64,000 nt of DNA from Castellaniella sp040276085 (GTDB taxonomy: Bacteria; Pseudomonadota; Gammaproteobacteria; Burkholderiales; Burkholderiaceae_B), in NCBI RefSeq assembly GCF_040276085.1, contig NZ_JBELOK010000001.1:310001-374000 (forward strand). Direction: 5' to 3'. Shown here in pieces: positions 61,115 through 64,000 of the stretch. The notes beneath the pieces are model-generated. The model had not been told where the DNA came from. It was given only the letters and a program-made list of their open reading frames with translations, and did not search any database. Made by a program: the position numbers and the translations under genes. Within the stretch, counting starts at the first letter, position 1; every line of letters begins with the position of its first letter.

Positions 61115-61636
61115 ATGACCTGCTACGCACTGGGAGACCTGACTCCCCATATCGACGCCTCTGCGTTTATCGCCGCCGAGGCCACCATTATTGGCGCCGC
61201 CACCCTTGAGGCAGGCACCAGTGTCTGGCCAGGCGCAGTAATCCGGGCAGACAACGAACCCATCCATATCGGCGAAAACTCCAATATCCAGGAGGGTGCC
61301 GTGCTGCACGTGGATGCCGGCAAACCGCTCACCATCGGCCGCGAGGTGACCGTGGGGCACCAGGCCATGCTGCATGGCTGCACCATCCAGGACGGCGCTC
61401 TGGTCGGGATCCAGGCAGTGGTACTTAATGGTGCAGTGATTGGCCGCCACAGCCTGGTGGGTGCAGGTGCCCTGGTGACCGAAGGCAAGATATTTCCCGA
61501 GCGCTCTCTGATCCTTGGCGTCCCTGCCAAGGCGGTGCGCACATTGTCAGACGACGAAGTCGCGGCACTCGAGCGCAGCGCCCGCGATTACGCCGCCCGT
61601 GCCGGCCACTACCGCCAAAGCTTGCGGCCGCTTTAA
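61115..61636 (+). CDS. Gamma-carbonic-anhydrase-like protein (YrdA/PaaY family)
   Basis: The 173-residue left-handed beta-helix protein has hexapeptide repeats (TIIGAATLEAGTSVWPGAVIRADNEPIHIGENSNIQ shown in part: SVWPGAVIRAD). Metal-site His residues are expected in VLHVDAG, VTVGHQAMLHGCTI. Substrate uncertain. Family members bind Zn or Fe and some are CO2 hydratases. Convergent with the next gene, overlapping 4 bp. Confidence 0.92.
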   Translation: MTCYALGDLTPHIDASAFIAAEATIIGAATLEAGTSVWPGAVIRADNEPIHIGENSNIQEGAVLHVDAGKPLTIGREVTVGHQAMLHGCTIQDGALVGIQAVVLNGAVIGRHSLVGAGALVTEGKIFPERSLILGVPAKAVRTLSDDEVAALERSARDYAARAGHYRQSLRPL

Positions 61637-62688
61637 TTACTCACCACCCCGCGATACAACCGCAGATAGCGCTCTACCATAGCGGGTACCGAATATTCCT
61701 GCCTCACGTGGGCCTGAGCCCGTTCGGCCATTTCGCGGGCTGCATCGCGATGATCCAGCACCCAGGCCAGGCGCTGCGCCAGATGCGCCGCATCACCTGC
61801 GGGCACCAGCAAACCGCGATCGGGCAACAAGATCTCCGGGTGTCCACCCACACGGGTTGCCACCACGGGTAAGCCGGCCAGGCAGGCATCCAGCACACTG
61901 GTGCCCAGGGCTTCAAACCGCGAGCTGCTGACATACACATCTGCAACCGCCAGTGCATTGCCCACCTGCGACTGAAAACCAGCAAACAGATAGTGCTGTT
62001 GCAGGCCCAGCGCATCTACACGCGCACGCGCGCCAGCGGCAGCGGCACCCTCTGCACCACAATGCAAACACACCACATCCGGATGTTGCTGACGCAACTG
62101 ATGCACGGCTTCAATAAGCGTCAAGGGATCCTTCTCGGGGCTCAAGGCCGCAGCCGTCACCAGCACCCGGTGTCCATCGAGCCCGAAGCGGGCGCGCAGG
62201 GCTTGCACTTGTGCGGGATCAGGCAGCATTGGCTGCACCGCACTGGGAATCAGCTGCACTTCCAGCCCCAAGTCTCTGGGGGCTGCCGCCGCTGCTGCGC
62301 TGATTGCGACCAGCGCATCCGCACGTGCCCATTTCCAGCGCTGCCGCCAGGGCCGCCCACCGGACTGAAATGCCGTGCGGCGGGTAAAGACCAGGGCGGC
62401 TTTAAGCACCGGCCGCAAGACAGCCAGCACAGTCATGGCCTGGGCAGTCTGGGCATGCATGACATCAAAGGATGCCCGCACGCGCCACAGCGCGCGCAAG
62501 AGATCGGCTGTACCCCGGCAAGGCAGTATGGGGATCCCCGCTTCTTTGGCGCGTTGGGCCAGAGGCCCACCGCAACGCGCGGCCAGCCCAACCGAATGGC
62601 CGGCGGCCTGCAGCCCCTGCAAAATAAACAGCGTCTGGCGCTCGCCGCCGCGCCAGCCTTTTTCGAGGTTGATCTGCAGGATCCGCAT
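61633..62688 (-). CDS. Glycosyltransferase family 4
   Basis: The 351-residue GT-B protein has QINLEKGWRGGERQTLFILQ at the acceptor side and the donor site with SSRFEALGTSVLDACLAGLPVVATRVGGHPEI (E-x7-E type EALGTSVLDA). Likely acts in LPS core or surface polysaccharide, given nearby waaA/waaC (inference). Substrate not readable from sequence. Confidence 0.93.
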   Translation of the reverse strand: MRILQINLEKGWRGGERQTLFILQGLQAAGHSVGLAARCGGPLAQRAKEAGIPILPCRGTADLLRALWRVRASFDVMHAQTAQAMTVLAVLRPVLKAALVFTRRTAFQSGGRPWRQRWKWARADALVAISAAAAAAPRDLGLEVQLIPSAVQPMLPDPAQVQALRARFGLDGHRVLVTAAALSPEKDPLTLIEAVHQLRQQHPDVVCLHCGAEGAAAAGARARVDALGLQQHYLFAGFQSQVGNALAVADVYVSSSRFEALGTSVLDACLAGLPVVATRVGGHPEILLPDRGLLVPAGDAAHLAQRLAWVLDHRDAAREMAERAQAHVRQEYSVPAMVERYLRLYRGVVSN

Positions 62689-62745
62689 TACATGCCGTGC
62701 AACCAGCCAGAGAACTCAATCAAACGCATGGGTTTACGCATGTAA

Positions 62746-64000
62746 TCAGGATTTGCGCACCGGACGCTTCCAGCCGGAAATGCTTTGCTGGCGCGCACGG
62801 GAAATTGTCAACTGGCCTTCGGGGGCATCCTGCACCAGTGTGGTGCCGGCACCCAGGGTGGCGCCCCGCCCCACCGTGACAGGCGCCACCAGCTGCGTAT
62901 CCGAGCCAATAAAAGCGTCATCTTCGATGTAGGTCTGAAACTTGTTTACTCCGTCATAGTTGCAAGTGATGGTGCCCGCACCAATATTGACGCGTTCTCC
63001 AATGACGGCATCCCCGAGATACGCCAAATGATTGGCTTTGGAGCCTCGTCCCAGACGGGTTTTTTTAAGTTCGACAAAGTTGCCCACATGCGCATCAGGG
63101 CCGACATCCGCCCCCGGACGAAGCCGCGCATACGGCCCGATACGTGCCGCCGCACCCACTTGTGCGCCTTCGAGATGCGAGTAGGCATCCAGGACAGCGC
63201 CGGCAGCAACCGAAGAATCGCGAATCACGCAGTGCGGGCCCACCCGTACGCCATCGGCCAGTTTCACGGTGCCCTCAAACACGCAGCCCACATCAATAAA
63301 GACATCCCGGCCACACTGCAAGCTGCCGCGCAAATCAAAACGCGCCGGATCGGCCAGAGTCACCCCTTGCTCGAGCAGGCGCCTGGCCTGCTCTTCCTGC
63401 CAGATGCGCTCGAGTTGCGCCTGTTGCACCCGACTGTTGACACCGAGGGTTTCGTAGTGCGCAGCGGGTTGGGCATGAGCCACGGGAAGGTTCTCGCCAA
63501 CTGCCAGGCCAACGATATCGGTGAGGTAGTACTCACCCTGGGCATTGTCGTTGGTGATCTCACCCAGCCAACGCCGCAACGCCGCCGTGGGCGCAGCTAA
63601 AATGCCGGTATTGACTTCGTGAATGGCCTGCTCTGCCGGACTGGCATCCTTGTGCTCGACAATGCGTTGCACGCGCCCTTGTGCGTCGCGCACGATACGG
63701 CCATAACCACTGGGATCGTCCAGTGTTTCGGTAAGCAGTGCCAAGCCATTGCCCCGCGCCTGCAACAGGGCACGCAGCGTATCAACCTGCACCAAAGGTA
63801 CGTCGCCGTACAACACCAGGCTGGTGTCATCGGCATCACCCTCAAGCAATTGCGGCAGTGCCTGCATCACAGCATGGCCGGTGCCCTGTTGAGGCTGCTG
63901 CAGGGCAAATTTGAGATCTTGTGTGTCGTATGCCGCCTGAACGCGATCGGCGCCATGCCCCACCACCACAACGATACGATCGGGAGACAAGGCACGGGCG
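62746..64000 (-). CDS. glmU: N-acetylglucosamine-1-phosphate uridyltransferase/glucosamine-1-phosphate acetyltransferase, 5' cut by window end
   Basis: Bifunctional enzyme making UDP-GlcNAc, downstream of GlmS in the pathway. About 417 codons to the window edge, N-terminus beyond base 64000. It shows the uridyltransferase middle (QGTGHAVMQALPQL, LYGDVPLV, ILAAPTAAL) and the C-terminal left-handed beta-helix acetyltransferase with IGPYARLRPGADVG, NFVELKKTRLGRGSKANHLAYLGD. The missing start includes the LAAGKGTRM pyrophosphorylase motif. Confidence 0.97.
   Translation of the reverse strand, partial: ARALSPDRIVVVVGHGADRVQAAYDTQDLKFALQQPQQGTGHAVMQALPQLLEGDADDTSLVLYGDVPLVQVDTLRALLQARGNGLALLTETLDDPSGYGRIVRDAQGRVQRIVEHKDASPAEQAIHEVNTGILAAPTAALRRWLGEITNDNAQGEYYLTDIVGLAVGENLPVAHAQPAAHYETLGVNSRVQQAQLERIWQEEQARRLLEQGVTLADPARFDLRGSLQCGRDVFIDVGCVFEGTVKLADGVRVGPHCVIRDSSVAAGAVLDAYSHLEGAQVGAAARIGPYARLRPGADVGPDAHVGNFVELKKTRLGRGSKANHLAYLGDAVIGERVNIGAGTITCNYDGVNKFQTYIEDDAFIGSDTQLVAPVTVGRGATLGAGTTLVQDAPEGQLTISRARQQSISGWKRPVRKS

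Overview
The window looks like a chromosomal segment of a betaproteobacterium of the order Burkholderiales, most likely family Alcaligenaceae (relatives of Bordetella, Achromobacter, Pusillimonas). The basis is the GC-rich coding, the style of the proteins, and gene clusters such as dapF-DUF484-xerC, metF-yvlD-ahcY-pmp3-metK and birA-coaX-galU-waaA-waaC. A nirK/nirV/cytochrome c cluster suggests a denitrifier. Species assignment is inference from protein character only.

Bases 1-18410 are almost the whole of a complete Tn7-like transposon. It has tnsA, tnsB, tnsC, tnsD and tnsE in canonical order and near-canonical lengths. Its right end (five-base run, then TGTCG, then three abutting 14-bp TnsB-type repeats) lies exactly 25 bp past the glmS stop codon, the classical attTn7 position. 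The left end has three spaced copies of the same repeat, and the window seems to start only a few bases inside the element. The cargo is metal resistance. First comes an IS3-family insertion, then a mercury operon (merR divergent from merT-merP-merC-merA, then a truncated merD). After that comes a copper/thiol module: DUF411 protein, a split DsbD, a Met-rich multicopper-oxidase-like protein with a degraded trinuclear site, and small membrane or exported proteins. This module has a CueR-type 19-bp-spacer promoter, but no CueR gene is in the element. Scars (exbB fragment, second merA fragment, truncated merD, a 41-bp palindrome) show that the cargo was assembled in steps.

From 18411 on the sequence is core chromosome. 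glmS is divergent from an AsnC/Lrp regulator, with three evenly phased palindromes between them. Next come an RhlE-type helicase, midA, murI, cca, slt and fau, then a one-carbon/methyl-cycle cluster (metF, ahcY with an SAH riboswitch, metK with a SAM-II-like leader). Then follow two LpxL-type acyltransferases, dapF-DUF484-xerC, a zinc-homeostasis cluster (znuCBA, zur with a perfect operator palindrome, a His-rich COG0523 GTPase), dksA, hslVU, a CusF-like gene, GNAT, cobalamin adenosyltransferase, and an RpiR regulator with a C45-type acyltransferase. After these lie nirV-nirK-cytochrome c with FNR-type boxes, an enoyl-CoA hydratase, lipB-DUF493-dacA, birA-coaX-small SPOR-family remnant-galU, waaA, waaC, a gamma-carbonic anhydrase-like protein, a GT4 glycosyltransferase, and the 3' part of glmU cut by the window edge.

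No rRNA, tRNA, CRISPR array or prophage was seen. The most interesting material is the intact Tn7-like element and, inside it, the copper protein that keeps a type 1 copper site but has lost key type 2/3 ligands.
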